A DNA stretch of 64,000 bases, from assembly GCA_028293625.1 (NCBI GenBank), contig JAQGOL010000027.1, positions 30,931 through 94,930 of the forward strand, in the 5' to 3' direction. Made by a program: the position numbers and the translations under genes. The notes beneath the pieces were generated by a model. It made no database searches, was not told the origin of the DNA, and worked only from the letters and a program-made list of their open reading frames with translations. Numbering within the stretch: position 1 is the stretch's first letter; every line of letters starts with the position of its first letter. Of the stretch, positions 36,743 to 46,300 are shown in pieces. This DNA is from Chthoniobacteraceae bacterium (GTDB lineage: Bacteria; Verrucomicrobiota; Verrucomicrobiia; Chthoniobacterales; Chthoniobacteraceae).

Positions 36743-37450
36743 TTATCCGCCTTCTGTTTGGCTGCTGAGGCTCTCGTCAATATAGCTGAATCCAAAGAGT
36801 AATTCATACCGCTGGCCAAGCGATTTTACGAACTCCTTGTTCGCGTTCTTGAAGAGGCAGTGCCGCTTCACGATGCCGTGAGAATCTCTCCAAACTAAGT
36901 TCAACTGCCAGCCATTCATTTCTAAGTCGCCGGACACCTCCTGGTGGCAAATCTGAACTGCAATGATCTCCTGCCATGCAATCGTCTGCTCAACGCCGCC
37001 GCTTTTAATGCGCAGCGTTTTGCCGAGCGGATCGACGATAATTGTTTGACCCAACGCATTTCGAAGAAAATAGGGCGCAAGGACGCAGATCCCGCCCCAC
37101 GCGCAGCCGATCGCGATCCAATACTTCAGCTTCAATCCTCCGTGCGCGACAGCTTGCCAGGGAAGCAAACTGATGACCGCAGCCGCAAGGAACAGCACAC
37201 CAAACAACCGGAAATGTGAGTAGGAAGATTCCTGGTAAAAGAGGCCGCCCCGACTATGAAGCTCAACATTCGGGAAGGAACCGCTACTGTTGTAGTTAAT
37301 ATCCAAGGCACCGCGCGGAATATCGGGAGTGGGCGTCATTCTAACAGCGAAGGTATCGAGGTAAACGGCCGGAATAAGCTGCAGAAAAGTGTTGAATACA
37401 GTCGGTGCCGAAACTCGGTAAAAGTTCTCGGTGCCTCGAAACTGCTCCAT
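36743..37450 (-). CDS. Hypothetical membrane protein
   Basis: This is a 235-residue protein with an N-terminal hydrophobic segment (FNTFLQLIPAVYLDTFAV), two central helices (LFGVLFLAAAVISLLPW and IAIGCAWGGICVLAPYFL) and a soluble C-terminal beta domain resembling membrane-associated PH-like domains (QTIIVDPLGKTLRIKSGGVEQTI pattern, split here as QTIIVDPLGKTLRI and IAWQEIIAVQI). The ATG at 37450 (MEQFRGTENFYRV) is chosen over 37507, which would overlap the next upstream gene. Its function is unknown. Confidence 0.6.
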   Translation of the reverse strand: MEQFRGTENFYRVSAPTVFNTFLQLIPAVYLDTFAVRMTPTPDIPRGALDINYNSSGSFPNVELHSRGGLFYQESSYSHFRLFGVLFLAAAVISLLPWQAVAHGGLKLKYWIAIGCAWGGICVLAPYFLRNALGQTIIVDPLGKTLRIKSGGVEQTIAWQEIIAVQICHQEVSGDLEMNGWQLNLVWRDSHGIVKRHCLFKNANKEFVKSLGQRYELLFGFSYIDESLSSQTEGG

Positions 37451-37503
37451 CGGACGCCATACTATAATGGCAGAAATTAAGGAACAGTTATCAAACCCAA
37501 TGT

Positions 37504-38037
37504 TCACTCTTTATTCGACTGCTTGAGAATGGTTTTTCCTCCACCGGCGCCGCTGAAATGAATTTTCTTTCCGTCCTGGCTAAGAGCGAGGCGGTCGAAA
37601 GTTTTCCCGCCATTCCAACTTACCTGATAGTTCCGTCCCGCGGGTTCACCAGGAATCGCCTTCCACGCTCCCGCGGTGTCGGGAGTTTTGGCGCTTCCGT
37701 CGGGGCGAAGTTCAATGAAAAATGTCGAATCGGGAAAGAACCACCGTCCGAGCACCGGATCGCGGACTTGTTTATCCAAGACAGCTTGCGTGCCCGATGA
37801 GGACAAAGAACCAAGCACTTCCCTGATTTTTAATGCACCGTCCAAGTCGTTTCCCTGCGTAGCGCGGCGGAGCAGTTGCTCAAGCGCCGCACGGTATCTT
37901 TGGTTGATCGGATCGACCGCTGCCGAAATAGCCTTGGAATGCTGAGCATCAAGTTGCTTAAGCTCCAGCTCGTAAGGGGACTCCGCATAAGCGGAAGCGG
38001 CAAGAAGGAGAGTAAGTGAAATGGTTTTTATTTTCAT
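37504..38037 (-). CDS. Exported hypothetical protein with N-terminal helical segment
   Basis: This is a 177-residue protein with a good signal peptide (MKIKTISLTLLLAASAYA). A helical stretch (DPINQRYRAALEQLLRRATQ, then GNDLDGALKIREVLG) follows, and then a compact beta domain that reads like a lipocalin/META-type repeat: GRWFFPDSTFFIELRPDGSA, then YQVSWNGGKTFDRLALSQDG. Similar proteins are frequent in Verrucomicrobia and Planctomycetes, but I know no assigned function. It may be transcribed with the adjacent minus-strand gene. Confidence 0.65.
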   Translation of the reverse strand: MKIKTISLTLLLAASAYAESPYELELKQLDAQHSKAISAAVDPINQRYRAALEQLLRRATQGNDLDGALKIREVLGSLSSSGTQAVLDKQVRDPVLGRWFFPDSTFFIELRPDGSAKTPDTAGAWKAIPGEPAGRNYQVSWNGGKTFDRLALSQDGKKIHFSGAGGGKTILKQSNKE

Positions 38038-38236
38038 ATGCTCGATCAGCAGATTTAACTGCCGGGAAGAGGACGAGCGCTACTCACCACGTTGCAAGCG
38101 AAGGTTACGTGACGGAGTGCCATAAGCGATCCTGTTCCGATTGGATTTTGGTCTCAACCAAATTCTTTCGCTGCCCCAAAAGCGATTTGCCAGTAGACAG
38201 ATTGCACTAAAAGGTCTCGCATGATTTCGCCGTGGA

Positions 38237-38416
38237 CTAAGTCGAAAATCGCGGTCGGCCTAACAAATAGGTCAATTTTTTTGTAGCGATGCCAAGGGTG
38301 TAAAGGAGCGTGGCGTGCAGGTTGTGGATCGACATGCGACTTTCCGCGGTGCGAACGCTCGATTCATCGGCGGCCCGTGGCAGACCGCCTTCGAAGCTGC
38401 CACCAGCTATAAACAC
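38237..38416 (-). pseudogene. C-terminal remnant of a DUF1501 (sulfatase-like) protein
   Basis: On the minus strand the frame ending at TAG 38237-38239 reads VFIAGGSFEGGLPRAADESS, then MSIHNLHATLLYTLGI and KKLTYLLGRPRFST. This matches the C-terminal pattern of DUF1501 proteins (W/V-AGG-x-x-GG ... HDLHATLLHLLGLDHxKLTY ... GR). Further upstream the similarity fades, and no start or N-terminal two-thirds remains. It is therefore a decayed gene end. DUF1501 genes are abundant in Planctomycetes and Verrucomicrobia, usually beside DUF1553/DUF1549 cytochrome-like genes, which are absent here. Confidence 0.75.
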
Positions 38417-38730
38417 GGTAAAACGAACGATTTCCCATTGGGCAGGTAGTCTGTGGGCGCTCCACTCACCGCGCTACCCCAAACATGTTGGAGAGACGTT
38501 CCTGAAGGGTCTTTTTCCAGTCGCACATTCGGCCGGGATGGATCTCAAAGGCTGAATCGTGGGTTCTGCGTTGGATTTTTATTGCTAAACCACTGGCCCG
38601 GATTTCCGGTCCATCTCAGTCTACTTCGATAAGGAAGAATATGTTGTGTATGTGTATTGGCATCATAGCTGAGGACTATGCACACTCCTGTGTAAAGTGA
38701 GCCAAATACTCTGAATAAATCATTATAAGC
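38417..38730. other. Gene-free stretch between the DUF1501 remnant and the EEP gene
   Basis: No convincing reading frame, RNA or repeat was seen. The first 20 bases or so may still belong to the decayed DUF1501 gene in the minus frame (AQWEIVRFT), but similarity is poor. The last part presumably contains the promoter of the nuclease-like gene at 38731. Confidence 0.4.
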
Positions 38731-39468
38731 ATGAATGAATCCGTCAAGGTCACTCTTTGGAATACCGAGTGGGCGGTGCCCAATGGCCGTCGTGGACAGA
38801 TAATCCAGTCGGTCCTCCATCATGGCGATCCAGAGCTGATCTGTGTCACAGAGGGGTTCTCTGGCATCTTCTCCATGTCCGGGCACACGATCACATCCGC
38901 GGACGATTATGGATACCCGATCACGCAAGGACGGCGAAAGGTTCTGCTCTGGAGCAAATCACCATGGAAAGAGGTTGATCAGCTTGGCTCTTCGTTAATG
39001 CCCGGCGGAAGATTCATTTCCGGCACAACTCAATCCCCGGTCGGTTTGGTCCGAATTATTGGTGTGTGCATTCCCTGGCAGGATGCGCATGTTCGAAGCG
39101 GACGCAGAAACCGTCAACCCTGGCAGGATCATCTATCCTTCATCGCGGGACTTGATGAACTGCTGCCGCGGGGGGAATTCGACATGCCCACGATTCTGCT
39201 CGGAGATTTCAACCAACGAATACCAAAGGGACGGCAACCAGGTCCGGTATACGACTGCCTGATACAAACGCTTCAGGACCGCTTGTGCGTAGTTACGGAT
39301 GGCGTGATTGGTGAAATTGGAAAACCGAGCATTGATCACCTTGTTGCCACTTCCCACTTTAAGGCCTCATCTGTGACCGGTTTCAGTAATGTCGCTAACG
39401 ACGGAACAACGATGAGTGACCACTTTGGGCTGCGGATAAGCCTCGGATTGAAATCAATGTCTGAATAG
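38731..39468 (+). CDS. Endonuclease/exonuclease/phosphatase-fold protein
   Basis: This is a 245-residue EEP-superfamily protein. Family landmarks are TLWNTEWAVP at the first strand, the Glu-containing PELICVTEGF, PTILLGDFNQRIPKG with the metal-binding D-x-N, and the C-terminal SIDHLVAT and TMSDHFGLRISL with the catalytic Asp-His. It has no signal peptide, so it is probably cytoplasmic. The substrate (nucleic acid, phospholipid or inositol phosphate) cannot be inferred. A small hairpin follows the stop at 39470-39488. Its A/T-richer upstream region and isolated position suggest possible transfer. Confidence 0.8.
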   Translation: MNESVKVTLWNTEWAVPNGRRGQIIQSVLHHGDPELICVTEGFSGIFSMSGHTITSADDYGYPITQGRRKVLLWSKSPWKEVDQLGSSLMPGGRFISGTTQSPVGLVRIIGVCIPWQDAHVRSGRRNRQPWQDHLSFIAGLDELLPRGEFDMPTILLGDFNQRIPKGRQPGPVYDCLIQTLQDRLCVVTDGVIGEIGKPSIDHLVATSHFKASSVTGFSNVANDGTTMSDHFGLRISLGLKSMSE

Positions 39469-39469
39469 G

Positions 39470-39488
39470 GTTTGCGAGGCCGGCAAAC
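39470..39488 (+). terminator. Small hairpin after the EEP gene
   Basis: GTTTGC (39470-39475) pairs with GCAAAC (39483-39488) across a seven-base loop, two bases after the stop. There is no T-run, so this is a weak terminator candidate. Confidence 0.3.
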
Positions 39489-39686
39489 TCCGGATGCAGG
39501 GGGGTAACTTCAGTCTATATTTATGAGTATATTCCAAGCCGCGGTGTCATCTGTCAGCCTGAGCGATCAAACGTCGTCACGGGGCTTGCCGGCGCACGGG
39601 AGGCCATTGCAAACGGCGTGCGCATCGGACTATTTTGGCTGATTCACTAATGACCGGACATATTATCCTCGGTCATCTGCATCAGC

Positions 39687-39962
39687 TTAGCGCCGCACGT
39701 CAGTTCGTGGGTCAACTTCATTACCATGGCGGCGATTGCGGCCCATAAGCCCACAGAGGCCAAGTAGTCCCAGAAGCCCAATCCAGCCGTAGTCGTGCCT
39801 ATCAGCATGATTAACTTGATCCACACGAGTATCAGTTGAACTGTTAGGTGTGGTTAAAGGACGATCAGCTGCGGTCTGTGCGGATACTGAAAGCGGCGCC
39901 GTGGTCAACGCGATGCACGATGCAGCGGCAGCGAGATATTTGAATGCGGTTAGGTGTTTCAT
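39687..39962 (-). CDS. Small exported WGxxGxxG-type protein
   Basis: This is a 91-residue protein with a signal peptide (LAAAASCIALTTAPLSVSAQ), a short polar middle, and a C-terminal block YGWIGLLGLLGLCGLMGRNRR: a hydrophobic helix followed by basic residues. The block resembles the tail of WGxxGxxG-family proteins and is analogous in layout to PEP-CTERM sorting tails, with Y-G-W replacing W-G. The ATG at 39962 is used because a longer frame (40070) would hide the signal peptide. The surface role is unknown. Confidence 0.6.
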   Translation of the reverse strand: MKHLTAFKYLAAAASCIALTTAPLSVSAQTAADRPLTTPNSSTDTRVDQVNHADRHDYGWIGLLGLLGLCGLMGRNRRHGNEVDPRTDVRR

Positions 39963-40251
39963 CGTGACCGAATCGGCGTCGCAGCAATCCTCGGAGGTAA
40001 TCAAAGTATCAGGCAAATGCCTGTCAAATAGATCGGGATAGCTCTGGTTGTAACCACTAAATGCTTCCACTCCCGCCGCACACGCAAAAGTCGGTCAATG
40101 ATAACTAGTTTTTCCTCCCCCGTTGCCTCATCGCAAAATGTTACCGAAGCAGTCCCCCGGAATTTTGCCAGGAATTGATCCTCGGGCGGTCATTTCCTCC
40201 AAAGCCTGATGCTACAAAGCGACGGCTGCACGTTTCCCCACATGCGGCCGA

Positions 40252-42861
40252 TCAAGGCGTGATATTTCCGCCGGCGAGGACGCGGGTGGTATAGGTGATG
40301 CCGGCGCGGGTCGGGTTGGCAAAGCCCAGGACGGTGCTGACGGACGCTCCCGGGGCGAGTGACCCGGCCGGTCCGACTACTTGCACGTATGGGCTGCCGG
40401 TCGGCGCCACGCTGATGATGTTCCCGGCACGCTCGGGCAGCGTTGCGTTGGCGCTGAGGCTGTCGAGCACAAGATAGAGGGGGCCGGGGATTGTGCTGGC
40501 ACTGGTGTTCGTGAGCTTATCGGTCTGCACAAAGGTGTTCGTGCGCCGGTCCAGGACGAATCCGCTCCTGGTCACAGTGATCGCTCCCTGCAAGGCGGGC
40601 AACTGCACGTCGTCTGTAATAATGACGCTCGCGGCTGCCGGTGTGCCGATATCGTAGCTGCCCGTATCGAAGAGCGAGATGGTAACCGTCTCATCTCCTT
40701 CAAGGAAAATGTCGTCCGCCGGGACGATGACCAGGTCCGCGAAGGATTGCCCCGCTGCGATCGTGACGAAACCTGCCAGCGGCACCGTGAAATCCGAGCC
40801 TGTCGCCTGTCCGGAGCCCGTGATCACGCTGTAGTTGACTGTCAGGGAGCTAATGGTGCTGCCCGTGCGCGTAATGCGGAAGGCGCCGGGATCGCTTCCG
40901 GCCTCCGCCGCTGTGGGATCGATGGCGGCGATCGTGATGATCGGCGTCGTTGAGGCGCCGATGGTTCCGGGCGAGCCGATTTCATTGTTATCGCCCGCCG
41001 CACGGAACGCGCCGTTAATGCCGGCAGCGCTCAAGGCCGATATGACCACATTGTTCTGGCCATCCCCGTTATCAAAGGTTGGGAATAACGGCCCGGCAGG
41101 GGAAGTATTGAAGTCGACCCTGGCTTGAACCACACCAGCGGCGTTGAAGAGATTGATGGCATCGCCCCCGGTGCTCAGGCCGATGCCGGCGCCGGAATAG
41201 GTGCCGACCTGGAGATTGGCGGGCGGGTTCGCGCCGAACCAGACAGATAGGAAGGCCGCTTTCTTGGCATTGATCGTCGTGGCGTTGTTGTCGGCGGTCT
41301 CAAGGAAAATCACCGACGCGCCGGGAGGAATGCTCGTGACGCCATTGAGGGCCACGGCAGATCCAAAGGAGTTTGAGCTATCGTCCGTTTTCCAGCCGGT
41401 GATGTTCTGCGCTGCGGTGCCGACATTGGTTACTTCAAACCAATCCACACGAAGGCTTTCGGGGCTGCTGCCGCTGGACCATGGAGCCACCTCCGAGATA
41501 ATGAGGGCGGGGGTTCCGCCTGTGGCTGCACTAACAGCCAGAGTATAATTGATACTTGCGTCCGGCGTGCTGCCCACCGCCGCGTCGTCTACTCTGACGG
41601 TGACACTGTAGCTTGGCTTCGTAGTGGAATTCAGCACTGTTCCTGGCTTGAGATACAATGCAATGCCGATGATCTGGAAGGAGGCGGCGTCCGTGCCGCT
41701 CAAAGTCAGATTGTTATTTCCCAACCCATCGTCGGCAATGGAAATATCGGCGAGCTTTACACCCGCTGCGGTGCTTGTATTCGCCGGAATTGATGCGACC
41801 GGGTTAATCAACGAGAGAGCCGTGGGCGCCGTATTCGTTGCCGTGGACGGTGCATAAACCCAGAGCTGCGGATGGTTCGCATCGCCACCGCCATTCTCAT
41901 TAACTACATAAAGGTAGCCATCGCGATCCATGGTGACACCTTCCATAGTCATGTCCGGCACGGCCAACGGGCTGCCCGGGTCGGCGTTGATGGTGAGTTT
42001 GCTATAAACGGCACCAGAGCGGTCAATGTTAATGATCTGGCCCGATTCCTGGCTGATTATCAGCAAGTGACTGTAGTCGGGCTGTCCACTCAGGGATGGC
42101 AGGTTCGCCAAGGCGAAAATATCGGAAAAATCGAGCAGATTGGCGAGGGCGGGACTGAATAGGTCGGTTGAGCTGGTCGCCGTCGGCGAGCCATTGGTCG
42201 CGGTACCCGCCGCGAAATTAACACCCGTCTGGAAAATGGATTGCGGGTCCTTTTCTTTCACTACAATAAAGCCGCCGGTGATCGGATCCCAACAGACACC
42301 TTCGAGGCCGATGTTGCTGACCGTGGTCCCGAGCTTGACGGTCTTCGCGTTGGCACGCTGCAGCGTGGTGCCGGCGGCATACGTAAACCTTGCCAGCGTG
42401 CGGTCCCGTTCTTCGGTGATCACAAACTGGCCGCTGCCGATGTAAGTAAGGCCTTCGGGGTCATCAAACTCCCTGCCCCCGCGCCGGCTCGGATTAAGCG
42501 CGAGTGTCATTGAGTCAATGAGCTGGCCACTCTTGGTTACCTGCACGATCGATGTGCCGCCATCGCCCGCAATGAAAAGTGTGTCCGTGTCCCAGTTATA
42601 GGTCACGTTGGAGGGTTCCTGCGCGAGAAGGCTGTCGGCAGGCGGCGTGGTCCGCGTCGGTTCCGGCAGATCGTAGCGGCCTACACGGACATATTTATAC
42701 AGGTTTACCTCCGTGGGAGGAGCCGCATCGGCGGCGGCGGCCAGCATGGCGATGCCCGCAGCCAGCGCTCCGGCCCGGCAACGCATGGCACGGAGGGGGC
42801 TTGTTCCCGGCAAGAAACAGGGCGTTTTCGATAAAAGGCGGGAATGGGCGGATGTGACCAT
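40252..42861 (-). CDS. Large exported SdiA-regulated / lamin-tail / Calx-beta protein
   Basis: This is an 869-residue exported protein. Domains in order: signal peptide (AGALAAGIAMLAAAADAA); a beta-propeller-like SdiA-regulated region, about 60-340 (FDDPEGLTYIGSGQFVITEE); a cadherin-like segment, about 355-445 (SYSVTVRVDD); a lamin-tail domain, about 455-600 (LIISEVAPW, then VDWFEVTNVGTAAQNITGW); and a Calx-beta domain, about 640-750 (ITRTGSTISSLTVNYSV, GDETVTISL). A beta-rich C-terminal domain ends the chain. It is probably an extracellular adhesive or calcium-binding protein. A later ATG at 42786 is an alternative start. Confidence 0.75.
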   Translation of the reverse strand: MVTSAHSRLLSKTPCFLPGTSPLRAMRCRAGALAAGIAMLAAAADAAPPTEVNLYKYVRVGRYDLPEPTRTTPPADSLLAQEPSNVTYNWDTDTLFIAGDGGTSIVQVTKSGQLIDSMTLALNPSRRGGREFDDPEGLTYIGSGQFVITEERDRTLARFTYAAGTTLQRANAKTVKLGTTVSNIGLEGVCWDPITGGFIVVKEKDPQSIFQTGVNFAAGTATNGSPTATSSTDLFSPALANLLDFSDIFALANLPSLSGQPDYSHLLIISQESGQIINIDRSGAVYSKLTINADPGSPLAVPDMTMEGVTMDRDGYLYVVNENGGGDANHPQLWVYAPSTATNTAPTALSLINPVASIPANTSTAAGVKLADISIADDGLGNNNLTLSGTDAASFQIIGIALYLKPGTVLNSTTKPSYSVTVRVDDAAVGSTPDASINYTLAVSAATGGTPALIISEVAPWSSGSSPESLRVDWFEVTNVGTAAQNITGWKTDDSSNSFGSAVALNGVTSIPPGASVIFLETADNNATTINAKKAAFLSVWFGANPPANLQVGTYSGAGIGLSTGGDAINLFNAAGVVQARVDFNTSPAGPLFPTFDNGDGQNNVVISALSAAGINGAFRAAGDNNEIGSPGTIGASTTPIITIAAIDPTAAEAGSDPGAFRITRTGSTISSLTVNYSVITGSGQATGSDFTVPLAGFVTIAAGQSFADLVIVPADDIFLEGDETVTISLFDTGSYDIGTPAAASVIITDDVQLPALQGAITVTRSGFVLDRRTNTFVQTDKLTNTSASTIPGPLYLVLDSLSANATLPERAGNIISVAPTGSPYVQVVGPAGSLAPGASVSTVLGFANPTRAGITYTTRVLAGGNITP

Positions 42862-43364
42862 AAAGAAAGGATTGGGAACGGTCGTTGATAAGTGGTCAGC
42901 CTCTATTTATGAAGTGCACTATTGTTACCTTTGTGCGTGAAGTATGCCGGAACGCAGACAATTCGGTGTCGTACAGATGTCCGGATATGGAGTCGCCCGC
43001 CGCTGCCCCTGGGCGGCGGCCCTTCAAGTGACCCTGGCGACGGCAGAGAAGTTCCGAAACTTCATGCCTCTGCGATGTAAGAAGCCGCCGCGATAGCTCT
43101 GGAGAGGGTATTACCGTCGCTCCAATGCGTGCTGCCGCGGCATGACCGCTGTAAAGCTTTCCACCGCAGGCTCGGCGGAATTTGTCTGCTGACTGTCGAT
43201 TTTACTGTTCGCCAAGTTCCGGAACGCGCGGGATACTGGGATTGCAAGTCGGTTATACGCGTTTTAGTAGATCGAGTTTCGTAACCTTTCGCGAGTGTCC
43301 AAGCGCACATTCGCCCTTCGCTTTGGTGCGCTGACTTTCCCCCATTTTCCCCTCCGATATTCCA
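42862..43364. other. 503-bp divergent intergenic region between two giant secreted-protein genes
   Basis: The region separates the starts of two divergent exported-protein genes and must hold both promoters. A GC-rich imperfect inverted repeat (GCCGCTGCCC near 43000 opposite GGGCGGCGGC) is visible. No convincing gene was found; the minus-strand frame across 43062-43433 has no recognisable features. Confidence 0.45.
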
Positions 43365-46300
43365 ATGAAATCCCGTCATCTTGCTGCGGTCGTTCTCCTG
43401 CTCATCATATCGTGGGCCGCGTGGCGTCATCAACGGCCCCTCACACCAGCACCGGCCGCTGCGCCCGTGCCAACTGAATCACCCGCGCGCGCGGTAGCGC
43501 CTGCTGATCCTGCCCCGCAAGCTGCAGCGGCAATACCGGTTCAACTTCCGGTGGCGCCCGTTGCTCCGGCCCAATCGGGAACGCGCCGGGTGCCGACCGC
43601 GGCGGATGCGGGGCCGGTGAATGGCCATCCCCCCGCGTCGATGCTGCTGCCGCCGGATTTTCTCGACAAACTGATCGATGGAACCGGGAAGCGCGCGAGT
43701 TTTTCGCTGCCGGACGGGCGCCTTGCGGACGGCACGGTCGAGTTGGTAAAGCGCGACGCCAAAGGGGTGTTGCTCGTGCAGGGGCGGCTCACGTTGCCGG
43801 AGCCTGGCTTCTATTTTTTCCAACGTCAGACAGTGCAGGGGGTGGCGGGAACCATGGTCGGAAATGTGCGCTTCGATAAAAGCCGAGTGGCGTTCCGTGT
43901 TGATCCCGTCGGGCCGGGCGGCGCGCCGATGCTGGTTGAACATAGCCTTGAGCAGGTTGTCTGCATGAATCTTCCTCCGCCGGACCTAGCCAGGCTTGGA
44001 GCCGCCGCGCCGCAGAACGCGCCGCAGGTCCACCCGATTAACATCCCGATTCCGGGCTATCAGAACGGCGTGGTGCCACTGCAGAGCCTGCCCGGCGCGA
44101 CGGGTGTGATCTATCTCGATTTCGATGGCGAGCCCGGGCCCTTTGCGGGATGGGGAAACTTCGATGCGGCTCCGTCGGGTGCCACCAACGCACAGATTAA
44201 GGACGTGTGGCAACGCGTTTGTGAGGATTACCAAGTCTTCAACGTCAACATTACAACGGATCGCAGGGTATTTGACAACGCCGGGCAAGGACATCGCCAG
44301 CATTGCATCCTTACCCCGACAAAGACGGCAGCGCCGAGCGCGGGAGGTGTAGCCTTTGTCGGCTCTTTTAATAACACAGGAGACACTGTTTGCTGGGCGT
44401 TTTATTCCACGGGAAAAAACGCCGCGGAAGTGGTCGCCCATGAGGTTGGCCACACGCTCGGACTCAGTCACGACGGCCGCATTTCTCCCGCTGAAGATTA
44501 CTATGGCGGCCACGGTTCGGGCGAAGTCGGATGGGCGCCGATCATGGGAGTCGGTTATTCCGAAAACCTCGTGCAATGGTCGAAGGGGGAGTATCTGAGC
44601 GCGAACAACACCGAAGACGACCTTGCGATCATTACCAACAACAACAACACCGTAGACTACCGCGCCGACGACGCGAGCGCGACCTTTGCAACGGCGCCCT
44701 ATCTCGAAATCCTTGCGAACAACTCAGTCGTCAACGAAGGGATCATCGAGACACGAAGCGACGTCGACGCGTTTCGTTTTACCACCACTGGCGGTCCCGT
44801 CTCGCTCACCGTGGGCACCGTCAATGCCGGACCCGATCTCGATATTCTTGCGGAAATCTACGATTCCTCAAACGCGCTTATCGCCTCGAACAATCCCGAT
44901 ACGGCACTGAACGCGACTGTCACTGCCACGCTCCCGGCGGGCAATTTCACGCTTCGCGTCAGCGGCGTTGGACGCGGGGCTCCGCTTGTCGATGGCTACA
45001 CCGATTACGATTCGCTTGGGGCCTATCTCATCTCCGGCACGGTTGCGAATGGTGTAAAACCCGATCGTTTGAGCATCGCGGAGAACAGCGCGAGTGGCTC
45101 CGTAGTTGGCAACGTCGTGCCGCGCGCCAGCCACGGCACCAATTCGCTCACCTATGCCATCGCCTCGGGTAACACCGGTACGGCTTTCATAATTGACCCG
45201 GCCACGGGCGCGATCACTGTCAACAATTCCGGGCTGCTTAACTACGAGTCGCTCTCACTGCGGTGGGATGATCCGGCGACTTTCCAGCTTTTTGTCACGA
45301 TCATCGATGCGGCAGATCCGCTGCTTAATGAAAATATCCGCGTTGTCATCACCGTGACCGACGTGAACGAAGCGCCTGCGATTACCAATGGCGCGGTGAC
45401 GATTCCCGAGCATTCGCGCATCGGCACAAAGGTTTTTGATGTAAACGGGAGTGATCCCGATCGTTATGAGTTCCCACTCTTTTCAATCGTAGCGGGGAAT
45501 TCGGGCGGCGCTTTTGCAATCGATCCGGTCTCCGGTCAGATCAGCGTGGCTGCCAATATCGAAGCCACCACGCAGGCGGTTTATACCTTGACGGTGCGCG
45601 CGACCGATCACGGCACCCCGGCAGTGACCGCCGACGCGACGGTGACGGTCACGATCATCAACATTCCAGCGGGTTACCAGACCGGGGCAATTGTCCGCAC
45701 TTTCTACGAAAACATCACCGGCAATAACGTCAGCAACCTCACAAGCAACGCCAGGTTCCCGAACAGCCCCGATTCGCAGCAGACCCTCACCTCTTTCGAC
45801 GGCGGGACCGAGCACGGCGACAACTACGGCGACACACTCCGCGGCCTTCTCATCCCGCCTGTCACCGGCAACTATACATTCTGGATCGCCAGCGACGACG
45901 GCGGCGAACTGCGCATCGGCACCAATGCCACGCCGGCAAGCGCCGTTGTCCGTGCCACCGTCGCAAACGCCACGAACCAGTACCAATGGAACGCGAACGC
46001 CGCGCAGCAGTCGGTCGCGCTGCCGCTTGTCGCCGGAACACCGTATTACATCGAGGCACGGCATAAGGAAGGCGGCGGGGCTGATCACATCGCGGTCGCA
46101 TGGCAGGGACCGGGCATTTCGCAGCAGGTCATCGGCGGCGCGTATCTTGCGCTCCAGGCAATCGATCTGGTTAGTCCCAGAAGTCCGGCGGTGAACATTC
46201 CCGCGGGTCTCGGCCTTACGATTGAGGCGGGTAACGCGGGACGCACCGGAACCACGTTTGCGTGGACCAAAGTCAGCGGCCCCGGCACCGTCACCTTTGA

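Noticed and set aside
43062..43433. 123-codon minus-strand frame across the start of the metzincin gene
   Set aside because: It overlaps the signal-peptide region of a strong gene and resembles no family.
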